Part shown: positions 1 to 11,329 of the stretch, piece by piece | Layout of the letters: each line of letters begins with the position of its first letter | How positions within the stretch are numbered: position 1 is the stretch's first letter | The notes under the pieces: model-generated | What the model saw: the letters and a program-made list of their open reading frames with translations, nothing else | What the model was told of the DNA's origin: nothing | Database searches by the model: none | NCBI GenBank assembly: GCA_030141605.1 | Contig: JAQGDQ010002380.1 | Location: forward strand, 64,001 to 127,500 | Reading direction: 5' to 3' | DNA from: Tubiluchus corallicola | Taxonomy: Eukaryota; Priapulida; Priapulimorpha; Priapulimorphida; Tubiluchidae | Length of the DNA: 63,500 nt | Made by a program: the position numbers and the translations under genes

Positions 1-3000
1 ACAGGAAGGAATGATGCCGTACTACGAGGTTTGTGCCCACAAAACTTTGCTTGAGCTTATTCTTATTAAGATTTTCGGCTTCTTGTGGATTGGTAAACAC
101 CAATCTTATTACTGCTTAAGTGATAGATTTAGCCAACTGAACAACTGATAATGCTTCTTGCGAATATTTTTTGAATGACTTACAGATCTACGTCTTCACT
201 CATAATAAATGAATAAATTACGACAAAATTTGCAGATTATAAAGATTCGCAAATCTGTTTCGGAAAATTCACAAACATTTTAATGGTACCAATGTGCGGC
301 ATTTGTCACATTTGCAAATAAATAAAAATTGTGGTTTATTTCTATTAATTTTAATGACTTGCATTACTTAAATCTTTTGTAGGTGTGTTCTGAAGTGATG
401 CCAAGCTATGAAAGCTTTTGGGTTGAAGATCAGCTTGTTCCATTTGCTTACAAAAATGACCAATGGATTGGCTACGAGGATTCAAGGAGTATTAGTGAAA
501 AGGTAACAATCCTTTGCAGTATATTTGGACAAGTTCTAGAACTTCCATCACCAAACTTTCACTAATTTTTTTGTACGTATTGTTGACCACAGTTAGCATT
601 CAACTGGTTACTGATCACCAACTTTTGTAATTTTTGCAACGCATTTGCATGTTATCAACGGGCCTCATTTTTCCCTGACTGACAATAGGGTTCGTCTAAC
701 TAGTTTTTGTTTGTAGGTCAAGTATGTGATCGACAATCACCTTGGAGGCGTTATGGTCTGGGCATTAGGTTTTGATGATTTTAAAGGTCATTGTAATCAT
801 GGAAGGAATCCTCTGTTGACCACAATAAAAACAGAATTGCTGGAAGTGACACAGGTGACCTATGTAATCCACACAAAATCTTCAAATGTTTTACAGCAGT
901 TGCCGCACAAGTATGAAACGGGTGCAGTAGAACCACATTATGCAACATCACATCACGGTGAGACGTACAGGCGTCATACTGTGCAACATCGGCGACACTA
1001 CGTACAACATGTATCCCATCAGCAAGAAGGACAACACCCTGTTCATGGATATGATGAGCACCATGCCTACCATGGGCACAGTCGCAGTCGCAGAGTGGAG
1101 TCATCATATTCACGGCACGGGAATTATCACGATGCGTATCCTCATCAAACACAAGGAAGTTACATACCATATCAAGAACACGAAATGATTCCCCACGAAA
1201 CGTACAATTACGAAACATATCCACACAGAGATGCATATGAAGTCTACCCTAGCAACAGCTATCCTTATGACGCTCACAATTATGTAATATATCTGCCGGA
1301 GCAGTATGACGTGCACCCTCATCAAACACATGAGAATTACGGTGCATATTCAGCACATGGACAGTATGATGATTTCGAAGTACATCCTCGTGAAAGTTCT
1401 GAAATATATCCAGTAAACGAGCCGCATGCGTACCCTTATGAAAAAAGCAATTATTACGATACTTACCCTGGGTCTGAACTCTATGAAGTTCATCCTTATG
1501 AAAGTTATGGTTATGAAACACACCCTGATGAACTGTATGCTGAACATGGACATTATGAAGGGCATCCTCGTGAAACATACCCTGAACATGGACATTATGA
1601 AGGGCATCCTCGTGAAACATATCCTGAACATGGACATTATGAAGGGCATCCTCGTGAAACATACCCTGAACATGGACATTATGAAGTGCATCCTCGTGAA
1701 ACATACCCTGAACATGGACATTATGAAGTGCATCCTCGTGAAACATACCCTGAACATGGACATTATGAAGTGCATCCTCATGAAACATACCCTGAACATG
1801 GACATTATGAAGTGCATCCTCGTGAAACATACCCTGAACATGGACACTATGAAGTGCATCCTCATGAAACATACCCTGAACATGGACATTATGAAGTGCA
1901 TCCTCGTGAAACATACCCTGAACATGGACATTATGAAGTGCTTCCTCATGAAACATACCCTGAACATGGACACTATGAAGTGCTTCCTCATGAAACATAC
2001 CCTGAACATGGACACTATGAAGTGCATCCTCATGAAACATACCCTGAACATGGACACTATGAAGTGCATCCTCGTGAAACATACCCTGAACATGGACATT
2101 ATGAAGTGCATCCTCGTGAAACATACCCTGAACATGGACATTATGAAGTGCATCCTCATGAAACATACCCTGAACATGGACATTATGAAGTGCATCCTCA
2201 TGAAACATACCCTGAACATGGACATTATGAAGTGCTTCCTCATGAAACATACCCTGAACATGGACACTATGAAGTGCATCCTCATGAAGCGTACCCTGAA
2301 CATGGACACTATGAAGTGCTTCCTCATGAAACATACCCTGAACATGGACACTATGAAGTGCATCCTCATGAAACATACCCTGAACATGGACACTATGAAG
2401 TGCATCCTCGTGAAACATACCCTGAACATGGACATTATGAAGTGCATCCTCGTGAAACATACCCTGAACATGGACATTATGAAGTGCATCCTCATGAAAC
2501 ATACCCTGAACATGGACATTATGAAGTGCATCCTCATGAAACATACCCTGAACATGGACATTATGAAGTGCTTCCTCATGAAACATACCCTGAACATGGA
2601 CACTATGAAGTGCATCCTCATGAAACATACCCTGAACATGGACATTATGAAGTGCTTCCTCATGAAACATACCCTGAACATGGACACTATGAAGTGCATC
2701 CTCATGAAACATACCCTGAACATGGACACTATGAAGTGCATCCTCATGAAACGTACCCTGAACATGGACACTATGAAGTTCATCCTAATGAATTATATCC
2801 TCATGAAGAGTATCCTGAACATGGACACTATGAAGTGCATCCTCATGAAACGTATCCTGAACATGGACACTATGAAGTGCATCCTCATGAAGAGTATCCT
2901 GAACATGGACACTATGAAGTGCATCCTCATGAAACGTATCCTGAACATGGACACTATGAAGTGCATCCTCATGAAACGTACCCTGAACATGGACACTATG

Positions 3001-3869
3001 AAGTGCATCCTCATGAAACGTATCCTGAATATGGACACTATGAAGTGCATCCTCATGAAACGTACCCTGAATATGGACACTATGAAGTGCATCCTCATGA
3101 AACGTACCCTGAACATGGACACTATGAAGTGCATCCTCATGAAACGTACCCTGAACATGGACACTATGAAGTGCATCCTCATGAAACGTACCCTGAACAT
3201 GGACACTATGAAGTGCATCCTCATGAAACGTACCCTGAACATGGACACTATGAAGTGCATCCTCATGAAACATACCCTGAACATGGACACGATGCATATG
3301 AAAGCTATCCAGGCCACTATGATACGTATCCATCACATGTTTCCACAGTTGGTATTCCATTTCCACACCATACAGCTTATTCTTATGAAGGGTATCCTAC
3401 AAATCAATCCTATGAACAATATCCACGTAATACTTACAACGATTATGAATTACCTGGTACTGTTGGACACGAGACATATCCCAGTAATACTCATGGGGGC
3501 GAAAGCCTTGGCCCAGTAGTTGCCCAGGAAGAGCAGAGGCCATATAATCCAGAATTGGAGGAAACAAAACTTTCGGATTCCGGTTCATCTGCTTCTGGAA
3601 GAAACGGCGCTGTGGGAATGGCTACAGAAAGTACGCAATGTGAGGTGAAAGGACCAGGTCCCTCTTGCTCCGGACATTCGCACATGGTAATGGCAAATCC
3701 AATAAACTGTCGCAAGTACTATCTATGTCTGTGGCAGAACACACCCAATGAAATGCGTGTTCCAATGAACTGCCCGGAGGGAACAGTCTTTCATCCATTC
3801 AAATACATGTGTGATGATAAGGAAAATGTTGATACATCCGTAATATGTAAATGTGGAGAAGAGTCGTGA
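1..3869 (+). CDS. GH18 chitinase with His/Tyr-rich repeat domain and C-terminal CBM14 (5' partial)
   Basis: Secreted-type chitinase that would hydrolyse beta-1,4-GlcNAc polymers; the catalytic N-terminal part lies upstream of the window. Visible exons are 1(or 5)-28, 383-502 and 717-3869, all phase 0 with GT..AG junctions. Exons 2 and 3 encode the end of the GH18 barrel: VPFAYKNDQWIGYED, then LGGVMVWALGFDDFKGHC, which match the family's last strand and helix. The last exon then runs through a degenerate Tyr/His-rich stretch, about 41 tandem 14-residue repeats (core HPHETYPEHGHYEV), and ends in a six-plus-cysteine peritrophin-A/CBM14 domain (about 3630-3850; CRKYYLCLW, CPEGTVFHP, MCDD). The stop codon is at 3867-3869. 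GH18 plus CBM14 is a common chitinase layout; a repeat linker this large is unusual. A 42-bp in-frame GTGACC..TTACAG stretch at 857-898 could be a tiny intron. No strong alternative identity. Confidence 0.85.
1542..3290 (+). repeat. 42-bp coding tandem repeat, about 41 copies (14-aa His/Tyr/Glu unit)
   Basis: In-frame array inside the chitinase last exon. Each unit encodes EHGHYEVHPHETYP with limited swaps (H/R at one position, H/L at another, G/V in the first three copies). One unit near 2780-2815 carries a 5-residue expansion (HPNELYPHEEYP). Up to four His, three Glu and two Tyr per 14 residues. A higher-order period of 8 units (336 bp) is visible: the Leu-variant unit recurs at 1981, 2317 and 2653, and another at 2233 and 2569. 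Because 42 is a multiple of 3, other frames and the opposite strand are also open; those are not genes. Confidence 0.97.
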
Positions 3870-4009
3870 TATGTAGCAGTAGACTAATTTGTTTTTGTGT
3901 GCCAGTCCTTGCTGTTTACCTGTGACCATGTTTAATCCCTTTTCAAAAGTGGGAGGAATAGTGTCCTAGTAATGCTTAGCAGTATCTTTTTATTACCTAG
4001 ATCATTGGA

Positions 4010-4015
4010 AATAAA
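4010..4015 (+). terminator. polyadenylation signal AATAAA of the chitinase gene
   Basis: First AATAAA about 140 bp after the chitinase stop codon, in a T-rich context. It would give a short 3' UTR. This is positional inference only. Confidence 0.5.
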
Positions 4016-5070
4016 TGTAATTGACTAAAGCAGCAACCGAATTGCAACAGCGGAAAACTGATAATTTCATTTCTGCCTTTTTGAACATCATCGATCAGGT
4101 TTTATTACTTGAGGTAATATTTTTTTTAAAAGGAAACACTTGTTTTGTAGCTGAGCAGAACTTCCTTAGCCTTTCGTTTAAGACTTTGGTGCTCGGTACT
4201 CTTGCTGCTTATGCCCAAAACAACTAGACCTGCTACTGCCGGCAAAAGTATATTTTTTCCAAAGTTACTAGTAGAAGCTTTAGTGTAGTTCTATAGCTTT
4301 ATTTACAGTATGTTTTAGTGATAGTATTTATGTTGCTAGTAGTTGATTTAGGCCAAAGCTACAGAGCTATAATCTGGTTTTTTTCCTTCATTAGCTGGTT
4401 CTGTTTCGATTACTTTATTCCTCAAACTGATTTTAAAAACAAGTGATTTTCTCAACATTATTATCTGTATATTCGTGCCAAAATTTGGGCATCGTTAACT
4501 TATTGATTATAATGATTTCAGTTTATAATTCCTAATACAATTTAAATTACGCGTAAGTTCAAAATTTAAATAAAAAGAATTTTTGTGCATGAAATTAATG
4601 TTATGTTGTTATAGCAACGTTCACTTTGTTGTTGATGTTTTGTCGTTTATTGTTAAGACAGAATGCATCTTTTGCATACCGTTGTTGTTATCCTTGTTAA
4701 TAGTATTGTTATTATTTTTGCATAAAATTGATTTTGAATTATGCACATTCTAAAGCGAGCAAAATGACATTAAGATTGGAGTACACTGTAAAAATGAATA
4801 AAAATTATGCCCAATAGCGTAATTTTTGTAATTCAGTTTTATTAATAAAGCTATAATGCAAAATCGTTGAGTATTATGATAATTTTTATTATTTGTACAA
4901 AAACTACATGTTGTTATCGCAATTGTGACATTTTAAGGCCGTTTTTATATATTTGTAATAAATCTATATACAAAACTAATTCTAAGGACTTAATCCAACA
5001 GTAAAATTTAACATTGCAATTTTTTGATAACCGGAAGTAAGTAATGCTTCATGCATGCCCTGAATTTAAC
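4016..5070. other. AT-rich convergent intergenic stretch, no gene seen
   Basis: Lies between the 3' ends of the chitinase (+) and the Tyr/His-rich gene (-). No ORF with family resemblance, no tandem array and no transposon ends were recognised. Confidence 0.6.
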
Positions 5071-7402
5071 TTAATAACAATAACATCGTTGGCCACCTAC
5101 TGGACGATGTAAAGTGTTATCATGGCGAATCGGACTCGTTGAATATCCATGCTGTCGGTATTTACTGGGATGGCCGTAGCTGTAATCGTCGTTAGCATAT
5201 CCGCCATTGTGATAAGTTTTCGTTGATGGATAATCGTAGCCGTAGCCGTCGTAAGAATGGCTTAATATTGGTCGAACTATGTCGTACTTGTATAACGTTT
5301 CTGGTTGATAATATTCATGGCCTTCCCTAGGACAAGAAGCAAAGCATTTAATTATGTTCATCGACTTGTTAATTAAACTATATTAACCCCGATGTATATA
5401 CTCGGTGTAGCAATAGATGCATTTCAAAAAAAGAGTTAAAATTCAAGCGAGACCACGTGACTAAAATACACATGCAATCGCTGCAGTTGGGTGTTTAAAT
5501 AAACTTGTTATTCTTTATAGTAAAATATTTCGTTAAAATATTTTTATAGTAAAAGAGAAATAAAAAGCGGTTTCTACTGAAAAATTTTCGTATGTCTACG
5601 ATTTAACTTCTAATAAAGTCATAACTTACTTTACTGATATTTTGGTAATTGGTTAAAAATATATTAACATAGCTTCTGTTTTAATAAATTTAATAATTTT
5701 ACGAAGTGCACTGTAGTGACATCTATTAACGAATAAGTTAATTAATCAGTGTTCTGTGCCCACTGCGAACCTTACAAACTGGTTTTAGGCATGATTGCGT
5801 TATCCATCGTTAAACAAGAAATTTAATAATCACGATCAAGTGAATTTAAACAAGTGAACAGCTGTTTTAAAAGCAAACAAACTAAGTATGATTTCAGTAA
5901 CACTTGATTTCAGACAATGTTGTTCATATAATTTGCCAGATAATTACTATCAAAACAATTTGTTACTTTTTGGCGCTTGTTAAATTGCAAAACAATATAA
6001 TAAGTTTCAGCCGTTTTGAATTATAACTTTAGTTTAGTTTTGTTTAGTTTTGTCTGTATGCTTACTTGTAATCGTAGTCGTAACCTCTAGATTTTGCTGA
6101 GGTCTCCTTCGCGTAGGATTTATCTTGACTAGTCAAAGTTCCGTGAGCCCGACCAGAGCGAGAAAATGAGGTTTCGCTACTTTTCTGCCCATCTCCTTCC
6201 AACTTGCCTTTGCTCACCGGTCCGTACGTTGTGGTGTGAAAATAAGTTTTTGGAGCTGGTGCTACTTTGTGATAGGCTGCTGTGTTGCCCTTATAGCCGT
6301 GTGGAACAGCACCTCCGGGAGCAAACGCCACATCGTTCCGGTACGATGGCCCACTGGCGCTTACCATGCTAAGTACAGCAACGGCTAGAACGGCAACAAG
6401 AATCGTATCCCTGCAACGAAAATTTGCATTAGCCTTGTGTTAAGTGCACAGGTAAGAAGTGTATCATCATCATGATCATCGCCGTCGTCTTCATCGTAGT
6501 TGCATTCATCATTCGTCATTATCATCATCAAAACAGCAGCAGCAGCAACAGCAATAGCAACAACGACAACAACAACAACAATTACTTCTACAACTACATT
6601 ACTATTACTGCTACTGCTACTAAAACTACAACAATAATTACAACAACAGTAGCATGATTAACAGTAACAACGACGGTAGCATCAGCAACAAGCAACATCA
6701 ACATTATAACTACCCGGAACTGGTATTTGCCAGATGATAAAGTTCCCAACTCTTACAAGCATGGGTCTAAATTCAACTTAAAATTTGAAACAAAAACTTT
6801 TGCAAAATTTAGATTTACAGTTTAAGAACGTGGTCCTAATTCTGAATTTTCGCATCTTTTTAACATGTTTATTTAAAAAATCAATTAATTGAATAAGCTT
6901 TGAAATCAGTAATGAGCATAAGTATCCACTTTTTTAAAGAAAATTGCACAAACGTGGATGTAAAAATACGTCAAAAGCTTGTTGTGCGCTTCAGTACTAA
7001 GTTCGCACTATAATTTGCAAATTTTACAAATAAATTTACATTTCATTATTAACAAGAAGATAATATTATTAGATAACATTATTGTAATCCTTTTATAGAA
7101 TATTTCAATTACAAGCTGTTATTTCGATACTATTTTTGTAGTTTTAAACTTCAAATCAAACGTTTGCACATTTTTTTTTAAATTGATTATTTATGCTGAC
7201 TGCTGAATTGAGCAAATTAGACTAGACTGCTGATCAAAAATTTTAAACTTGCTAATAAAAAACATTTTCAGAAAATGAATAGGACTCTGTGCATCGTTAA
7301 TTTATAAAGCTAGCAACTAAATGACTTTTTACAGATTTATCAAAATCATTCAAACGTTTACATCAAGTTTTGAAATAAAAAAACAGTTACTCGCACTTAC
7401 AT
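5071..7402 (-). CDS. Secreted Tyr/His-rich low-complexity protein, three exons, 200 aa
   Basis: Unrecognised family. Coding exons on the minus strand are 7402-7401 (only AT of the start codon), 6410-6066 and 5326-5071; splicing AT|G, phase 2, then AA|G keeps frame and gives 603 nt. The joined protein begins MDTILVAVLAVAVLSMVSA, a clear signal peptide with cleavage expected before SGPSY. The mature part has a basic Ser/Thr/Lys middle (TTTYGPVSKGKLEGDG), then an acidic-aromatic block YDYDYKEGHEYY, then Tyr/His/Gly-rich sequence (YDGYGYDYPSTKTYHNGGYA) and a short Cys-containing tail (QRCYCY). Donors GTAAG at both introns and acceptors TTGCAG and CCTAG are good. It is convergent with the His/Tyr-rich chitinase, so a structural extracellular-matrix or cuticle role is plausible, by inference only. 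Confidence 0.75.
6468..6660. repeat. Imperfect CAT/CAG/CAA trinucleotide tract in intron 1
   Basis: Runs of CATCAT, then CAGCAG, then CAACAA and CTACTA triplets within the first intron of the Tyr/His-rich gene. The short ORFs over it are composition artefacts. Confidence 0.85.
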
Positions 7403-7482
7403 TTTGAAGTTTTGCTCTCTGACCGTAGGCCTGCGATTGTGGAACAATTTGACAACTGTGGCAGTCGGGAAAATGTGGAAAG

Positions 7483-7491
7483 CATTTATAG
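7483..7491 (-). promoter_or_regulatory. TATA box of the Tyr/His-rich secreted protein gene
   Basis: CTATAAATG on the minus strand lies about 80 bp upstream of the first splice donor. It would place the transcription start near 7455-7460 and give a 5' UTR of about 55 nt before the split start codon. Confidence 0.55.
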
Positions 7492-7499
7492 AGGCCAAT

Positions 7500-8540
7500 T
7501 AGAAACGTCCTCCAAATGATAGCGGTCATGGCGTAAAAACTGGGTGCCAATTTCAGGAAAATGCACTAGTTTCTGGGCGGAAAATTACCATCGTTAGCGT
7601 ATATACAGGATATTAAGCCCTACATTTATAGACAATAACGCTGTGTTAATGTTTAAAGGTTTCCAGCAAGAAACACGGGTTAGTTGTTCGTTTTTTTCTA
7701 TTTTTATGTGTTAGGCAAACGTGGACACCAAAACTTTAGTATAAATTATCGAAACTTCAGTATAATGACGAATTGGTTTATGACAATTTATAAGTGACTC
7801 CTCAATTAGACATATTACGTACGTTGTGTTTCAGGAAATGATAATTCGTTGTATTTTCTAAAAAATAATCATATGTATCTGTAAACTTAATAAAGATTTA
7901 AATTGTTTATTACAGAAAAATATCCGTTTCATAGACAGATCATTGTATAACAAGTTTCAATAAATTTTTATTAGAAAAATGCAGTGTTTCTACTACATCA
8001 TTTCCGGCCACCCGTCTTACTTGAATACACAGTTACTTTGCAAACCTTTCAATTATTATGTCTTTTTTCGCTATATTACATCAACCCATATACATTTGTA
8101 CCTCTAATGATATCGAAAAAGCAAAATATTTAATGACGACTACGTGTTTTAACAAGCTCGGTTATACGTGTTAGCAACTTGTGCAACTTAGCAACAACGA
8201 ACATGATAGCAACTTTTTGACATTTGTTTTAAACTTACGAATTCTAATTAATATTACTCTAATTAATAGCAGTTGTGAATTGAGTTCGATTCCTCCAATG
8301 TTCACTGTTTAAATAAGTACTTGACTGTGGTTACGTTGTGCTGATGCTTTGCTGCTGTTATTCACTATGAGATTTTGCAGTATTATTTGTTCACTTAACA
8401 TGCTTCATTCAATAGGACTTTCTGGACAACCCAATGCCCATTCTTAAAAGTTACGTCTCTTTGCGGTGTAGAAGGTATTGGGTTCGACTCTTCAGTCCCT
8501 TATAAGCATCTCGTTGACAAAACTAATGTCTAATGTGTCT
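7500..8540. other. AT-rich intergenic stretch
   Basis: No gene recognised. A sequence like a pol III B box (GGGTTCGACTC) sits near 8480, just before the hexamer repeat. It may be the remains of a tRNA-derived SINE, but no convincing A box was found. Confidence 0.45.
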
Positions 8541-8662
8541 AGACATAGACATAGACATAGACATAGACATAGACATAGACATAGACATAGACATAGACAT
8601 AGACATAGACATAGACATAGACATAGACATAGACATAGACATAGACATAGACATAGACATAG
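8541..8662. repeat. Hexanucleotide microsatellite (ATAGAC)n, about 20 copies
   Basis: Near-perfect tandem hexamer. Short ORFs on both strands (RHRHRH and CLCLCL) are its translations, not genes. It abuts degenerate sequence of retroelement-tail type at 8663-8800. Confidence 0.97.
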
Positions 8663-9480
8663 AACATTTATTTTCTCCAATTAGTTTAACATCAAACGTT
8701 TTTTAAATATTAAGTAATTATAATCATGGAGCAGGGCAGGGAAGGACCGTAGGGTCTTCTAGTCTCCTGCCATTTCTTATAAATAGATTAAGACATTAAA
8801 AATTAACGGTGATGCTGCAGATAACAAAAACAAAAACAAATAAGAAAAAAATAATAATAAAAACAGTATAAATGATACAAATTATTCAAAAAGAACTGAA
8901 AACAAAAAATAATAAAGTTAGATCTAAACAAAACAATACAATTATTCAGTAATTAGGATTATTATATGTAGTAGTTTCAAATGGGGTCTTATTAACAGGG
9001 GAATTTGGCCAAGGTTAGTGAGTAAAGTTAAAAACTGAGAGTACGGAAAGAAAAAAATAAGCATAAAAAGTGTAATATAGAAAAATTTATGAGAAAAAGT
9101 AACTATGAGAAAGAGCAACAATTACTTAGGAGATGAGTTTACTCTAGGTAAACTAATGTGTGGAATTATAGTACTAGTTACAAATTAGTCAGTGCGTGCC
9201 CTTGAGATGTATGCAACTAAGCAGAGTAGGACTAAACCCAATAATTATTTGTAAACCTGTAAATTGGTGAGCAAGCTTCGCAGTAAACCGTTTGCCGTAA
9301 AAATAGATGCGCATATTATGAACAATACCAAGTTTTAAATACGAATACAGAATTTGGAGATTCTAATGTGAATTAAACGAAAAATTCAAATTTTCAAAAA
9401 ATATCTTTTATCCATTAAGTTAAATCATTACTGACTTTAAAAAACTGTTCGATACCTTTCTGACACTTTAAATCGTTTTC
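8663..9480. other. AT-rich non-coding stretch before the first 5S cluster
   Basis: Contains a compact GC-richer segment (8725-8775) like the 3' UTR of a non-LTR element read on the minus strand, followed by A-rich sequence. No gene seen. Confidence 0.4.
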
Positions 9481-9620
9481 TCTTGATTGGAAGTTGAAGT
9501 GGTGAGAGCGAGTATCTGTGCACTATCCTGATTTTTTTGTATTTTTAATTTCAATGCCAAAAATGTTTGCTTGTTCATGTACATCATATCTATGTTAACT
9601 CGTCTTAAGAAACTGCTAAT

Positions 9621-9740
9621 GTCTACGGCCATATCACATTGAATACACCGGTTCTCGTCTGATCACCGAAGTTAAGCAATGTAGAGCGTGGTTAGTACTT
9701 GGATGGGGGACCGCCTAGGAATACCACGTGCTGTAGACTT
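9621..9740 (+). rRNA. 5S ribosomal RNA gene, copy 1
   Basis: 120 nt. It starts GTCTACGGCCATATCAC and ends GTGCTGTAGACTT, so the terminal stem can pair. The internal control region is present: GAAGTTAAGCAATG (box A area), GGTTAGTACTTGGATGGG and GACCGCCTAGGAATACC (box C area). A T-run at 9739-9743 serves as pol III terminator. It differs from copy 3 by G for T in GGGGGACC. Confidence 0.85.
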
Positions 9741-10077
9741 TTTAGCTAGTGACTATTAACTATCAAAGTGTGTGCACAACACGACCGTTTCATTTTGACA
9801 GTATTGTTTTTGATTTTTGGAAGTTGAAGTGGTGAAAATAAATGTCTGTCTCGACATTATGTTGATTTTTTTTGCATTTTAATGTGAAAGACTATCTACT
9901 TGTTGCATTTCTCCAATATTATACAAAGTAAGGAAAAATGAAAATAAAACTAGAAAATCAGCCACTGTCCTTCAAAAATGATTTTTGATTTTCATAAAAA
10001 ATCAAAACAGATACTTTGTTACTACGTTCACCTTCATCTATCTATTATTTCTATATTATCTGTCTATAACAAAATGC

Positions 10078-10130
10078 AGAAGTTAAGCAACCTCAAACCT
10101 GGTTTTGCGTTTGAATGGGTGACTGCCCGG
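10078..10130 (+). pseudogene. Degenerate 5S relic in the spacer of unit 1
   Basis: AGAAGTTAAGCAACC...TTTGAATGGGTGACTGCCCGG aligns with the internal control region of the neighbouring 5S gene (GAAGTTAAGCAATG...TTGGATGGGTGACCGCC). The 5' third and the 3' stem strand are absent. Confidence 0.65.
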
Positions 10131-10443
10131 TACTTACATTTTTCTAAATGATCAGGAAGGGTGATGACAAATGCTGTAAGATCTTTTTCACCACTCAAAA
10201 ATGGATTTTTGTTCTGACAAATATTTTTAAATGAAGAATCTTTTTGCTTGTTCATGCTTGATCATTCCCATGTTTAATTATGTCATATCTAGAAGGTAAT
10301 ATACTTAAGCACGGTATTCAACCTCCCTGACATTTTATAATTTCATGTGATATTTCTGTTTATACTTTGCATTAAAATGCTAAAAAGGTTTACTTGTTCA
10401 TGTACATCATTTCTATGTTAACTCATCTTAAGAAACTGTTAAT

Positions 10444-10563
10444 GTCTACTGCCATATCACATTGAAAACACCGGTTCTCGTCTGATCACCGAAGTTAAGC
10501 AATGTAAAGCGTGGTTAGTACTTGGATGGGTGACCGCCTAGGAATACCACGTGCTGTAGACTT
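10444..10563 (+). rRNA. 5S ribosomal RNA gene, copy 2
   Basis: 120 nt, 823 bp downstream of copy 1 in the same orientation with homologous flanks on both sides, so the two form a tandem unit. Substitutions include ACTGCC for ACGGCC and GAAAACACC for GAATACACC. T-run terminator follows at 10562-10566. Confidence 0.83.
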
Positions 10564-10727
10564 TTTAGCTAGTGACTATTATCTATCGAAGTGTGTGCAC
10601 AACACGACCGTTTCATTTTAACAGTATTGTTTTTGATTTTTGGAAGTCGAAGTGGTGGGAATAAGTGTCTGTCTCGACATTATGTTGATTTTTATTTGCT
10701 TTGCATTTTAATGTCTAAAACTATCTA

Positions 10728-10982
10728 GTAGTAGTAGTAGTAGTAGTAGTAAAATCTTTATTCGCCATTATAAAACATTGACCATCATATTAAAAGACAG
10801 ACAATCAGTGTTAGTCCATATAAAAAACATACACTGTTCTAGGCAAATGCGTCTGGTGCAAGCTAAACTATAAGTGCAACTAGAAATTCAAAAAATAAAA
10901 TATAAACTAGTTTAGTAAGGTCTAGGAAAAATGAAATTATGATTTGAGTAAGTATCATCGTGTTCGTATGTCGGATAATGTC
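10728..10982 (-). mobile_element. Short retroelement insertion in a 5S unit, (TAC)n tail, with target duplication
   Basis: The 5S unit is interrupted between two copies of AAAACTATCTA (10717-10727 and about 10983-10993), as expected of a target-site duplication. The insert begins with (GTA)n and AAAATCTTTATTCGCC, which on the minus strand is a retroelement end GGCGAATAAAGATTTT(TAC)n. It has no ORF, so it is SINE-sized or a truncated LINE end. Confidence 0.6.
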
Positions 10983-11172
10983 AAAAACTATCTATTTGCT
11001 ACGTTTCTCGAATATTACACAATGTGAAGAAAAATGAAAATAAAACTAGAAAATCAGCCACTGCCCTTCAAAAATTATTTTTGATTTTCATAAAAAATCA
11101 AAACAGATACTTTGTTCCTACGTTCACCTTAATCTATCTATTATTTCTATATTATCTCTTTTCAACGAAATA

Positions 11173-11230
11173 CAGAAGTTAAGCAACCTGGAACCTGGTT
11201 TGGTTTTGTGTTTGAATGGGTGACTGCCCT
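11173..11230 (+). pseudogene. Degenerate 5S relic in the spacer of unit 2
   Basis: Same relic as at 10078 with a small TTTGG insertion (CCTGGTTTGGTTTTGTGTTTG). Box-C-like TGAATGGGTGACTGCCC is retained. Confidence 0.6.
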
Positions 11231-11329
11231 TGGCTTACATTTTTTTAAATGGACGGGAAGGGTTCTGACAAAAGCTGTAAAATCTTCTTCAACACTCAAA
11301 AATGGATTTTTGTTCTGACAGATATTTTT

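Noticed and set aside
857-898. 42-bp intron in the chitinase last exon
   Set aside because: GTGACC..TTTTACAG boundaries fit, but removal and retention both keep frame and the length is extreme. Left as possible only.
1249-3366. Long ORFs antisense to and in other frames of the chitinase repeat (487, 477, 193 and 697 aa)
   Set aside because: A 42-bp period is a multiple of three, so all frames without a stop in the unit stay open. They lack any domain or start context.
8478-8684. RHRHRH and CLCLCL ORFs
   Set aside because: Translations of the (ATAGAC)n hexamer.
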